From: a virus
Strand: one strand, 5' to 3'
DNA length: 32,783 bases
IMG/VR virus record: IMGVR_UViG_3300004448_000417
Location: 1 to 32,783 of that record
Part shown: piece by piece, positions 1 through 6,859 of the stretch
How positions within the stretch are numbered: position 1 is the first letter of the stretch
Layout: each line of letters begins with the position of its first letter
Position numbers and translations under genes: made by a program
Notes under the pieces: generated by a model
Seen by the model: only the letters and a program-made list of their open reading frames with translations
What the model was told of the DNA's origin: nothing
Database searches by the model: none

Positions 1-378
1 ATTAATATCTAAATTACCACCAAGTTGTGGTGTTGTGTCCTCAACAACATTCTTAAGAAATGTACTTGCCAACTTACCATCGGCAATAGATCCTGCTAAT
101 TGATCATTCGTGATTGTACCACTTAAGGATGATGTTGGATAGTTAGTTGCATCACTTAAGTTAAATGCTGGTGTCGCATCGGAACCACCCAATGCTAAAC
201 TTACTCCACCATAATTTACTGATGAATTTGATAATCCAGAGTTGGGAATTGATGTCAAATTAGCACCAGAACCACTAAAAGTGGTTGCAGTAACAATACC
301 CGTAAAAGATGCTCCTATACCATTGATGATATTTCTACCGTCATCAATGACTGTTATGCCCTGAACCTTAATAGCCAT
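1..378 (-). CDS. Tail fibre-like structural protein, N-terminal part (runs off the window)
   Basis: An open frame of 126 codons starts at ATG 378 and has no stop before the window edge, so only the N-terminus is present. It opens with MAIKVQGITVIDDGRNIING, a start I recall from fibre genes of marine T4-like phages, followed by IVTATTFSGSGANLTSIP. The same VTATxFSGSG motif occurs in the next gene upstream. Near the edge the sequence ends KNVVEDTTPQLGGNLDI, also typical of phage fibre repeats. A GAGG ribosome binding site lies about 8 bases before the ATG, which supports this start. The gene is separated from the S74 fibre gene by 49 bases holding a TAAATA late-promoter-like element. The likely role is a virion fibre or adsorption component. 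The receptor specificity cannot be read from this part. Confidence 0.75.
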   Translation of the reverse strand, partial: MAIKVQGITVIDDGRNIINGIGASFTGIVTATTFSGSGANLTSIPNSGLSNSSVNYGGVSLALGGSDATPAFNLSDATNYPTSSLSGTITNDQLAGSIADGKLASTFLKNVVEDTTPQLGGNLDIN

Positions 379-416
379 CTACCGTCCTCGTATACACTGG
401 GTAGTTTTAGTATAGG

Positions 417-424
417 TATTTAGT
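417..424 (-). promoter_or_regulatory. Possible late promoter (ACTAAATA) before the terminal fibre gene
   Basis: The minus strand reads ACTAAATA, 6 of 8 matches to the T4 late octamer TATAAATA, in a 49-base gap and 38 bases upstream of the ATG at 378. The match is weak. It gains support only from the parallel elements in the other gaps of this window. Confidence 0.3.
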
Positions 425-427
425 TAA

Positions 428-1960
428 TTATTCTAATTTGGAAATTTTTTCATTTAAAGTATCAATTTGCTTTTGCTGTTCTTTAACAGTTTCAATCAAA
501 AGTCCTATAAGTCCATTATAATTGACCGTTTTTGTATTTTGACCAGTAACAAGTTCGGGTAGAACTTTTTCCACTTCTTGAGCAATAACACCCGCAGATG
601 CTTTGTTACTATCTTTCCATTCAAAGTTCACACCACGAATACTAAGAACTTTTGATAATGGGTTTTCAATTGTTTTAATATTATCTTTTAAATTTTGATC
701 AGATGTTGTATTAAAATCTGTTGCCTTAACAGATCCAATGACATCAAGAGATTCCGTTGGTGTTGCGGAATTTATACCAACACGATTATTTGAGTCGTCA
801 TAAAAAAGTTGTGTCGCACCACCAAAAGCACCTCCATTATTATATTGTATCTGTCCATCAGAACCACCAGGACTTCCACCACCACCTCCTCCAGAGATAG
901 TGACCTCACTAATACCAGTTATTCTACCATTAGAATCTACTACAATTTGAGCTACATTAGATGCATCCCCATAAGTTGCAGCAGAGGCACCAGTCAATCC
1001 TGTAAGTCCAATTCCAGAACCACTGAAAGAAGTGGCAGTTACTACACCAGTAACATTGATACCATCAGAGTTAATAGTTACTCCAGATCCTATTACTATA
1101 GAAGTAAATGTTGGTGTATCTGATAATGTAATGGTGGCACCAATACCAGATCCGGATGCCGTTAAATTATCACTAACAAAATTAATATCTCGAATACTAT
1201 TTGAAGTGCCAATAACAGACCCTTCTTCTTTAATGGTTATTCCACTTATACCTCCACCTCCTCCTCCGGAAGCATCAGCACCAATCCACTTGCCAGTTGA
1301 AGACTGATATTTTAAGAACTTGCCATCAACCTTTGCGGTATTTTTATCGACATCATCTAAGAACTCAAGACGAACTTCACCTCCACCACCAAGTGAAGAT
1401 AACTGCTGTTGAATACGAGAAAGAAATACTTTATAATGTCTATCTAAATCTTCTAAAGTTGCAAACTTTTTATCAGGTTCTTTAATATTTTCTGATTGAT
1501 TATTTCCTATTTCAGTGAGAACTTTTAATGATCCATCAACAAAAGTTTTTTCTTTTATTTCTTCTGTTTTTTCTAGTTTTTCTTCATTTTCTTCAATAAC
1601 CTCAAGAACTTCATCCAGAGACTTTTCTATAACTTCATTAATCACTTCTTCTTCTTCTTTTTCAGAATCAGAATATAACCATTTTTCGAAAGCTTTAACC
1701 GTTTTTTCTTCTTTTATTTTTTTCTTTTTAGTTTCTTTTTTTAGATTTGATACTTCTTCAAAAACAGAATTTAAATTAATATTACCTATAGAAGGTTCTT
1801 TCTTTTTAGATTTTTTTTCTTTTTCTTTCTTTTTCAATCCAGCAAATTCATTGAAGAGAGCATCTAATCCCAGATCTCCCACCATAGAATCAAATTCTTC
1901 CTTCTTTTTCTTCTTATCTTCTGATATTAATTTGAAAAAATTATTTAGATCTTCGGACAT
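428..1960 (-). CDS. Tail fibre-like structural protein with C-terminal S74 intramolecular chaperone domain
   Basis: 510 residues in three parts. Residues 1-165 are extremely rich in Lys and Glu and probably helical or coiled. Residues 175-235 hold FLSRIQQQLSSLGGGGEVRL and LDDVDKNTAKVDGKFLKY, signatures I recall from marine T4-like virion proteins. Residues 235-415 are Gly/Ser/Thr-rich fibre sequence with several poly-Gly linkers and VTATSFSGSG at 307-316. Residues 420-510 match the peptidase S74 (endosialidase-type) chaperone: SDQNLKDNI, then GVIAQEVEKVLPELV, then a helical tail. In that family the domain trimerises the fibre and then cuts itself off. Ser420 and Lys425 have the five-residue spacing of the known Ser-Lys dyad. 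The start at ATG 1960 has only a weak AAGA upstream. The gene lies 25 bases after the Cys-rich gene. Confidence is high for S74 and moderate for fibre identity; the charged N-terminus is odd for a fibre. Confidence 0.85.
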   Translation of the reverse strand: MSEDLNNFFKLISEDKKKKKEEFDSMVGDLGLDALFNEFAGLKKKEKEKKSKKKEPSIGNINLNSVFEEVSNLKKETKKKKIKEEKTVKAFEKWLYSDSEKEEEEVINEVIEKSLDEVLEVIEENEEKLEKTEEIKEKTFVDGSLKVLTEIGNNQSENIKEPDKKFATLEDLDRHYKVFLSRIQQQLSSLGGGGEVRLEFLDDVDKNTAKVDGKFLKYQSSTGKWIGADASGGGGGGISGITIKEEGSVIGTSNSIRDINFVSDNLTASGSGIGATITLSDTPTFTSIVIGSGVTINSDGINVTGVVTATSFSGSGIGLTGLTGASAATYGDASNVAQIVVDSNGRITGISEVTISGGGGGGSPGGSDGQIQYNNGGAFGGATQLFYDDSNNRVGINSATPTESLDVIGSVKATDFNTTSDQNLKDNIKTIENPLSKVLSIRGVNFEWKDSNKASAGVIAQEVEKVLPELVTGQNTKTVNYNGLIGLLIETVKEQQKQIDTLNEKISKLE

Positions 1961-1985
1961 ATTCTTTTTATATAATATTTTTTAA

Positions 1986-3365
1986 TTAACAATTCCAAGC
2001 TCTTAATGATTTGGACAATCTATCATCACCAGTGTTATTAGAAGGTTTTTGTCTCTTTCGCATTCCCTTCATTCTTGCACAAAAACTTTTCCTACGAGGA
2101 TTACCAACTTTTTTACTAGGTGCTTTTAGATCAGAACCAGGATTTTCTCTTTCATAAGACTTACGACCCTTCTCATTTAATCCTCCGGATTTATTTTTAC
2201 CAGATTTTTTAGTCCAGGCAGCACCTTCTTCAAGTTCATTTCTCCAATCAGATTGTTCAAATCTCACCTTTGGTTTTAATTTTTTCTTTCCATCAGGAGA
2301 AGGAACAAACACTCCAGTTTCGGGCGATTTCATATCTATACTATCAATATCGCCATCAACATCAGCATCAATTCTTCTTACTGCTTTTGCCGTAAGTTTT
2401 TTTAAGTTGCCACCACCGACTTTAGATTCTTCTTTTTCTTCCTTGCGAACGCAGTTATTGACAAGTTTACCACCCTTCATCTTCATACCCACCTTCTTAT
2501 GGGTATCCCAACAATCCTTTGCCTTTTCTTCAATTTCTATTTCTTCTTTCTTCACACAGTTATTATAAGTTTTACCAAACATTTTTTTGGTTCCTTTCTT
2601 CTCATATCCCTTCCAACACTTCTGTCCTTCATCAATCTGTTCTTGTCCACCTTTGATTGGTTCTGGTTTGATAATATCAACGAACTCATATTCAGTTGCT
2701 TGAAAATCATTTCTCCAATCAGAATACTCTACAGACTCTGACTTATTTCCCCAGTTAGCAGCACCAACCTTACGACACTTTACAAGTGCTCCAGAAGCAT
2801 ATGCAGAAGGCCAGACACTGTATCTACTCTTGACTTTCTTATAACAGGCATCTTTCTCACCTGCCTTTTCTACTACAGTTTCTTCTGTCTTCACGTTGAT
2901 TGCCTTCCCTTTTCTATCTGGATTTGGATCTTGACGTTGCTTTCTGTTAAATGCTTTTTTCTCTTCCTTATCGTCTAAATTTGCGGCCATTTTGCTGGAT
3001 CCACATTTTGGTTTTGTGGTTTGTCCTGGTTGTTTAGCACAGGGTTTTCCGGCATATTTACCACCCAATTGAACCCAACCAGGCTTGCCATCACTAGAAC
3101 GACTCTTACCAAACCAGTCACGCAAAGAACTATCACCACTTTTCGATTCACTTACTCCTCCACCATTTCCATTTCCACCATTACCATTACCGTTTCCATT
3201 TCCACCATTTCCATTACCGTTCCCATTATTATCACCATCTTCTCCAGATTCTTCTCCGTTTTCTTTGCGAAGATAACCACTAGATGCCACACGATATCCT
3301 AATGGAATTCGTTTACACTTTTTATCAGTATAACAATAATAATATCCTTGCTTACACTTTTTCAT
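1986..3365 (-). CDS. Cys-rich composite virion-associated protein with an EF-hand-like loop (function unknown)
   Basis: 459 residues, very basic, built from short modules. Residues 4-17 have Cys4, Cys11 and Cys17 in CKQGYYYCYTDKKC. Residues 47-70 are a Gly-Asn tandem repeat. Residues 84-160 include DWFGKSRSSDGKPGW and a basic region. Residues 172-207 hold ACYKKVKSRYSVWPSAYASG followed by ALVKCRKVGAANWG, resembling a short domain of unknown function (probably DUF5872) seen in marine phages. Two C-x19-C repeats follow (Cys250/270, Cys285/305). Residues 333-344, DADVDGDIDSID, match an EF-hand/dockerin calcium loop. Residues 383-459 (AWTKKSGKNKSGGLNEKG, then RRKSFCARM, ending RAWNC) resemble DUF6321. 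SDWRN occurs at 216-220 and 372-376. The domain names are from memory. I see no signal peptide and no obvious ribosome binding site. It follows gp16, so late expression is likely. It could be a packaged or DNA-associated protein, but the function is unknown. Confidence 0.8.
   Translation of the reverse strand: MKKCKQGYYYCYTDKKCKRIPLGYRVASSGYLRKENGEESGEDGDNNGNGNGNGGNGNGNGNGGNGNGGGVSESKSGDSSLRDWFGKSRSSDGKPGWVQLGGKYAGKPCAKQPGQTTKPKCGSSKMAANLDDKEEKKAFNRKQRQDPNPDRKGKAINVKTEETVVEKAGEKDACYKKVKSRYSVWPSAYASGALVKCRKVGAANWGNKSESVEYSDWRNDFQATEYEFVDIIKPEPIKGGQEQIDEGQKCWKGYEKKGTKKMFGKTYNNCVKKEEIEIEEKAKDCWDTHKKVGMKMKGGKLVNNCVRKEEKEESKVGGGNLKKLTAKAVRRIDADVDGDIDSIDMKSPETGVFVPSPDGKKKLKPKVRFEQSDWRNELEEGAAWTKKSGKNKSGGLNEKGRKSYERENPGSDLKAPSKKVGNPRRKSFCARMKGMRKRQKPSNNTGDDRLSKSLRAWNC
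3160..3233 (-). repeat. Short tandem repeat encoding a Gly-Asn linker
   Basis: Imperfect 6-base units of the type GGNAAY on the coding strand are repeated about 12 times. They encode alternating Gly and Asn (residues about 47-70 of the Cys-rich protein). The repeat probably makes a flexible linker between its N-terminal Cys module and the rest. Interruptions by GGTGGA break the run into blocks. Confidence 0.8.
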
Positions 3366-3379
3366 CGATGAAAAGTAGT

Positions 3380-3799
3380 CTATTCTTTATTATTTAGAAA
3401 ACCTTGCTTGAGCATTTTTTGGAGTTCTGATGTAGAACCAACAAACACTGCATTATTAGTAACATTATTTGTGGTCTTCTTAGTTTCGTCTTCTACATCC
3501 TTAAGTTTCTTCTGCAAGTCAATCAACTTATCGGTAGTATCAGCAACACTCTTAATCAACTGCCCTGCGACCTCGTATGCCCTTGGACTGCCTCCTTCCC
3601 CTGCTACCTCCATAATGCCGTTAATTGCCTCCTGACCCTTCTCTATGAGGGAGTAGAGGTTCGCACGACTATAGACATAATCTTTCTCTATATCATCATC
3701 CTTCGATTTTATAATCTCTGGTTTTTTGATTGGTTTTGACTCTATAATATCACTATCAATATTCAGAGCCTCATCTATTGAATCATAATTATTATTCAT
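3380..3799 (-). CDS. gp16: Terminase small subunit (DNA packaging)
   Basis: About 139 residues, slightly shorter than T4 gp16 (164). The small terminase binds the concatemeric genome and stimulates and regulates the large terminase motor (gp17) at the portal. Diagnostic sequence, recalled from marine T4-like gp16 proteins, is YSRANLYSLIEKGQEAING, then SPRAYEVAGQLIKSVADT, then LIDLQKKLKD, and near the end FVGSTSELQKMLKQ. The middle is predicted to be mostly helical, as in the family. I chose ATG 3799. An in-frame TTG at 3808 overlaps the gp15 stop and would add three residues. A GAGG lies 4 bases before the TTG but 13 before the ATG, so the true start is uncertain. The position directly after gp15 is as in T4. 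The large terminase does not follow within the window. Confidence 0.88.
   Translation of the reverse strand: MNNNYDSIDEALNIDSDIIESKPIKKPEIIKSKDDDIEKDYVYSRANLYSLIEKGQEAINGIMEVAGEGGSPRAYEVAGQLIKSVADTTDKLIDLQKKLKDVEDETKKTTNNVTNNAVFVGSTSELQKMLKQGFLNNKE
3391..3398 (-). promoter_or_regulatory. Possible late promoter (TCTAAATA) before the Cys-rich gene
   Basis: The minus strand reads TCTAAATA, 7 of 8 matches to TATAAATA, ending 25 bases before the ATG at 3365. It lies within the last codons of gp16. The spacing resembles that of the exact late octamers upstream of gp25, gp8 and the 111-residue gene. Confidence 0.4.
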
Positions 3800-3804
3800 A
3801 ACAA

Positions 3805-4608
3805 TCAAATATCCTCTTGTCTGGTAGGACTATAATCTTTAGAGTCTCCTAAAGATTCCCAACTCTCTGTAAATCCAAAATCATCACCAGGTTCTGCAGT
3901 AATGGGATCGGGAACAGCAGTATATCTCATTTCACGTTTTGCAGTCTTTGTATTAGTATTGGCATAAAGATCTGTCTGGACTTTACGAATGAGTCCATCA
4001 GATGTATCGGCAATAGAACCGAACAGGTAAGTTTTAGCAGTAAATCTTAAAGTGTAAATTAATGCTCTTCTCGTCTGAAATGATCCTTCATAATCATCTT
4101 GAAAATCAATACTATCAAGAACAATTGGAATATCTCTTTTTTCTCCAATAGAACTGACTAAATCAACAGTTAAATTAAAAGATGGTTGGAAAAAAGGAAG
4201 TATCTGCTCAACAATTTGAAGAGCATCATCATTTAACTTGGTAAAAATATTAAGTTCGAATCCAATATTATATGGGACCGGCATAAAAACTTTCTTTGTT
4301 TTATTATCAGTAGTATCGTTTGCCTTAAATGTTTGAGTAACTCCAGTTTTTCTAGTAGAATCATACTGAATATTTGTCATTTCAAATGACATTCTAGGAA
4401 GAGTGATTGCAACAGATTTTGTTAACTGTTCTTGCTGTTCAATTTTTGCAAGAAATTTTTGCATTGGTCCATAAGAAAGACCAACTTTTGTTTCATCTAA
4501 AATGCTACCATCTTTCTTTGTATGTCTGATAGAAATATCATTGAATAAAGTTCCAAAACTAATAATAGTTTTTCTTATGATTTCGTGATAAAAGTAAGTT
4601 CCTAACAT
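3805..4608 (-). CDS. gp15: Tail sheath stabiliser and tail terminator
   Basis: 267 residues, close to T4 gp15 (272). gp15 caps the finished tail tube and sheath and forms the surface that joins the neck (gp13/gp14) and head. It opens MLGTYFYHEIIRKTIISFG, then LFNDISIRHTKKDG, aligning with the T4 start (phage T4: MFGYFYNSSFRR...LFSNIQIKR, from memory). The most diagnostic block is FELNIFTKLNDDALQIVEQI followed by LPFFQPSFN, which corresponds to T4 IFTRYEDDMFQIVEQILPYF. A further match is the region KRDIPIVLDSIDFQDDYEG near residues 158-176, with LIRKVQTDLYANT close to the C-terminus. The start codon overlaps the gp14 stop (TAATG), so the two genes are likely translationally coupled. Confidence 0.92.
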   Translation of the reverse strand: MLGTYFYHEIIRKTIISFGTLFNDISIRHTKKDGSILDETKVGLSYGPMQKFLAKIEQQEQLTKSVAITLPRMSFEMTNIQYDSTRKTGVTQTFKANDTTDNKTKKVFMPVPYNIGFELNIFTKLNDDALQIVEQILPFFQPSFNLTVDLVSSIGEKRDIPIVLDSIDFQDDYEGSFQTRRALIYTLRFTAKTYLFGSIADTSDGLIRKVQTDLYANTNTKTAKREMRYTAVPDPITAEPGDDFGFTESWESLGDSKDYSPTRQEDI

Positions 4609-6011
4609 TAATAATTACCAAATGGATTTGACTCTGAGAAATCTAAAATATCATCCGCCTCTAATTCAAATTCTTCATTTGAATCGTATGGATTCTCATA
4701 ACTTTCATTATTATAATTTTGAACCACATATCTGGCTGATGAAATTGATCCTACTACAACTTCATCGGAACCAAATTCACCAGTATTTAGTGAAACTGTC
4801 AATATCTTACTATCAGGAACAAAATTTCTGACTACTGCTGTTGTTCCAGAAGTTTCTCCTGTTACAGTTTCATTATAAACATAAGTTCCTACACCAATTG
4901 CAGATAATCCTGTTATAGAAATAGTAGGTGCCTCAGTATATCCAATACCTGGTTTCAGTATTCTAATAGAATCGATTTCAGTATTCGAATTTATTCTTGC
5001 AACTGCAGTTGCAGTTACTCCAGTTCCAGGTCCACTAATTGTAACTATAGGTGATGCTGTATATCCACGACCAGATCCAGTAATCTCAATTTCAGAAACA
5101 CTAAATTGTGTTACTCCAACAGAACATGTGGCAGCTGCACCCGATCCACCACCTCCACTTATCGTAATTGTTGGGGGTGTTACATATCCAGAACCAGAAT
5201 TAGTTATTTCAAGTCTTTGAATAGATTGAACATTGCCAATATTAGTCGTAATAGCAACTGCTTCAGCAGTCTTACCACCACTTTGAAAACTGGATGGATC
5301 TGAAAATGTCACAATCGGTGTAGAACTATATCCACTACCATCATTATTCAAAAATATTTCACTAATAGCACCAGAAGAAATTGAAGTTTTTGCAAAAGCA
5401 GTAATTGCTATTCCAACAAGATTTAAGGATGTAATGTATCCTTCATCCTCAACAGTACTGTCAACTTCTTCAATACTTGTATCAATAAGTTCATTTTCAT
5501 ATTCATAAAGTTCGCAACTTAATTCATAAACATAATTTGTTCCTAATTGGTAGAAAGGTTTTTCAGATTCGACTCTTTTAATTTCAAAAAGTCTTTCTCC
5601 AAGAGGAAAGTAAATTAAATCTCCCTCTGTGGGTCTTTCAATTAATCCTAGAAAATCGGCATCATTTGCCGACGAACCTGATTGAATACCATTTAAAAAT
5701 GGTGCAATAAATTCTTCATATCTCTCTCTCGATATAGTTAAATTTATTTCATTTTTCAATCTAAGACCAAATTTAGTCATGATATCACTATCAGGAGCAT
5801 ATCCATCATAATTATTCAAATATGCTTCTATTAAAAAACTATCATCAAATTTTGATGATTGTATTTCTTTAATAATATTGTCAGTTTTAAAAACTTTTCT
5901 AGGCAAATAATAAACTTCTATACCATATATTTTTAATTGCTCATTAATTAAATCCTGAACAAGAAATTGTTCATTTGGGGATCCTTGAAGAAAAAATGGA
6001 TTTAATGTCAT
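4608..6011 (-). CDS. gp14: Neck protein gp14 with a repeat-bearing extension
   Basis: 467 residues, against 256 in T4. With gp13, gp14 forms the neck that closes the DNA-filled head and receives the tail. Residues 1-190 are the conserved neck part: NPFFLQGSPNEQFLVQDLIN, IYGIEVYYLPRK, KFDDSFLIEAYLNNYDGY and DIMTKFGLRLKNEINLTISR, all typical of marine T4-like gp14. Residues 224-367 hold four repeats: GSGYSSTPIVTF, GSGYVTPPTITI, GRGYTASPIVTI and GIGYTEAPTISI, 41-49 residues apart. The C-terminus (ADDILDFSESNPFGNY) again looks like the normal family end, so the repeats appear inserted before it. ATG 6011 lies 5 bases after the gp13 stop with only a weak GGAT upstream. The repeats probably form a beta-rich decoration on the neck, an inference. 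Confidence 0.9.
   Translation of the reverse strand: MTLNPFFLQGSPNEQFLVQDLINEQLKIYGIEVYYLPRKVFKTDNIIKEIQSSKFDDSFLIEAYLNNYDGYAPDSDIMTKFGLRLKNEINLTISRERYEEFIAPFLNGIQSGSSANDADFLGLIERPTEGDLIYFPLGERLFEIKRVESEKPFYQLGTNYVYELSCELYEYENELIDTSIEEVDSTVEDEGYITSLNLVGIAITAFAKTSISSGAISEIFLNNDGSGYSSTPIVTFSDPSSFQSGGKTAEAVAITTNIGNVQSIQRLEITNSGSGYVTPPTITISGGGGSGAAATCSVGVTQFSVSEIEITGSGRGYTASPIVTISGPGTGVTATAVARINSNTEIDSIRILKPGIGYTEAPTISITGLSAIGVGTYVYNETVTGETSGTTAVVRNFVPDSKILTVSLNTGEFGSDEVVVGSISSARYVVQNYNNESYENPYDSNEEFELEADDILDFSESNPFGNY
4911..5342 (-). repeat. Four degenerate GSGY...P..TI protein repeats inside gp14
   Basis: Four coding repeats with the pattern G-x-G-Y-x-x-x-P-x-[VI]-[TS]-[FI] start at gp14 residues 224, 273, 314 and 355. 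They are divergent at the DNA level, so they are old or under selection as protein repeats rather than recent tandem copies. Related motifs occur in gp8 and both giant proteins. Confidence 0.75.
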
Positions 6012-6016
6012 AATAA

Positions 6017-6859
6017 TTATCCAATAAAATCTAGAGGTGGCAATTCATATTCGGAGGACATTCTCTGTTTAATATCTTCTAAATCTCTTTGTCCATCTTC
6101 TAATATTACACGACCATTTAATTCAATTCCACCAGGAAGTTTTACACCTTGAAACTTGATTAAATTTTGTCCCCACTGTTTTTTTATCAATGCAGTGAGA
6201 TATTTTTTAACAAAACTATCATTATAAACTTGAGAAAAACTTTCAGGATCAAGTGCTCTATAACATTCGAGAACAAGGTAAGTATCCTTAGTTTGCGCTT
6301 TCCAATCAATATCTAAATATAATCTATCTTGCCTCTTATTAAATCTTACCTGTTTTTCTGTCGTTAGTAAAAAATCAATATCTTCCAGATAGGATTTGGT
6401 CATTGCATATGTCAATAAATCAACTGAATTGAAATAATAAAGATCATTTAAAAACAATTGATATTTAATACTAAACATTCCTCCAGAGATTGTGCTAGTA
6501 TCAAACTTAAATATTTTTTCGACTCCTATAACAGAATCTGGAACTTGAATATAGTTTGAAGTTTCATAAAAATTAAAGGTGGTTGTACCAAAACCAACAA
6601 CATTTGCAGTTCCAGTTGTTGTTACAATACCTACTCCAGTTGTTCCTGTAGATCTTCCTCTGTTGATATCATCCTCAGTAATTTTATACTTGAGATACAT
6701 TTTCTCAACCCCATCATAATGTCTCTCATTAAAGTATTGGAGAGTATCATCAACCAAGTCATCTACTTGTTCGTCGGCAACATTTATTTCAAGAACCGGA
6801 GCTCCAAGTTGTCTTAAACAATAATCGACAAGTTCTTTTCTAGTAGTAGGTTTTGCCAT
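6017..6859 (-). CDS. gp13: Neck protein gp13
   Basis: 280 residues (T4 gp13 has 309). gp13 binds the portal after packaging and, with gp14, makes the neck. The N-terminus TTRKELVDYCLRQLGAPVLE, then INVADEQVDDLVDDTLQYFN, then ERHYDGVEKMYLKYKIT, aligns with T4 (LVDYALRRLGDPLLEVYVSPEQ, HFDGLNKAYY, from memory). Later blocks QLFLNDLYYFNSVDLLTYAM and LYLDIDWKAQTKDTYLVLEC are also family-like. A short Gly/Thr-rich segment at residues 69-95 looks like a loop insertion. The ATG overlaps the previous stop by one base (TGATG), and a strong GGAGG lies about 11 bases upstream. It is followed directly by gp14, the T4 order. Confidence 0.92.
   Translation of the reverse strand: MAKPTTRKELVDYCLRQLGAPVLEINVADEQVDDLVDDTLQYFNERHYDGVEKMYLKYKITEDDINRGRSTGTTGVGIVTTTGTANVVGFGTTTFNFYETSNYIQVPDSVIGVEKIFKFDTSTISGGMFSIKYQLFLNDLYYFNSVDLLTYAMTKSYLEDIDFLLTTEKQVRFNKRQDRLYLDIDWKAQTKDTYLVLECYRALDPESFSQVYNDSFVKKYLTALIKKQWGQNLIKFQGVKLPGGIELNGRVILEDGQRDLEDIKQRMSSEYELPPLDFIG

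Noticed and set aside
1965-1972. TATAAAAA on the minus strand before the S74 fibre gene
   Set aside because: It ends only 4 bases before the ATG, so a transcript from it would start at or inside the gene. It is probably chance in an AT-rich gap.
1515-1985. 156-codon plus-strand frame rich in Ser and Phe
   Set aside because: It is the complement of the Lys/Glu-rich coding part of the S74 fibre; AAA/GAA codons read as TTT/TTC on the other strand.
3021-3302. Plus-strand frames rich in Thr/Ile/Ser or Pro/Phe
   Set aside because: They are produced by the Gly-Asn tandem repeat read on the opposite strand.
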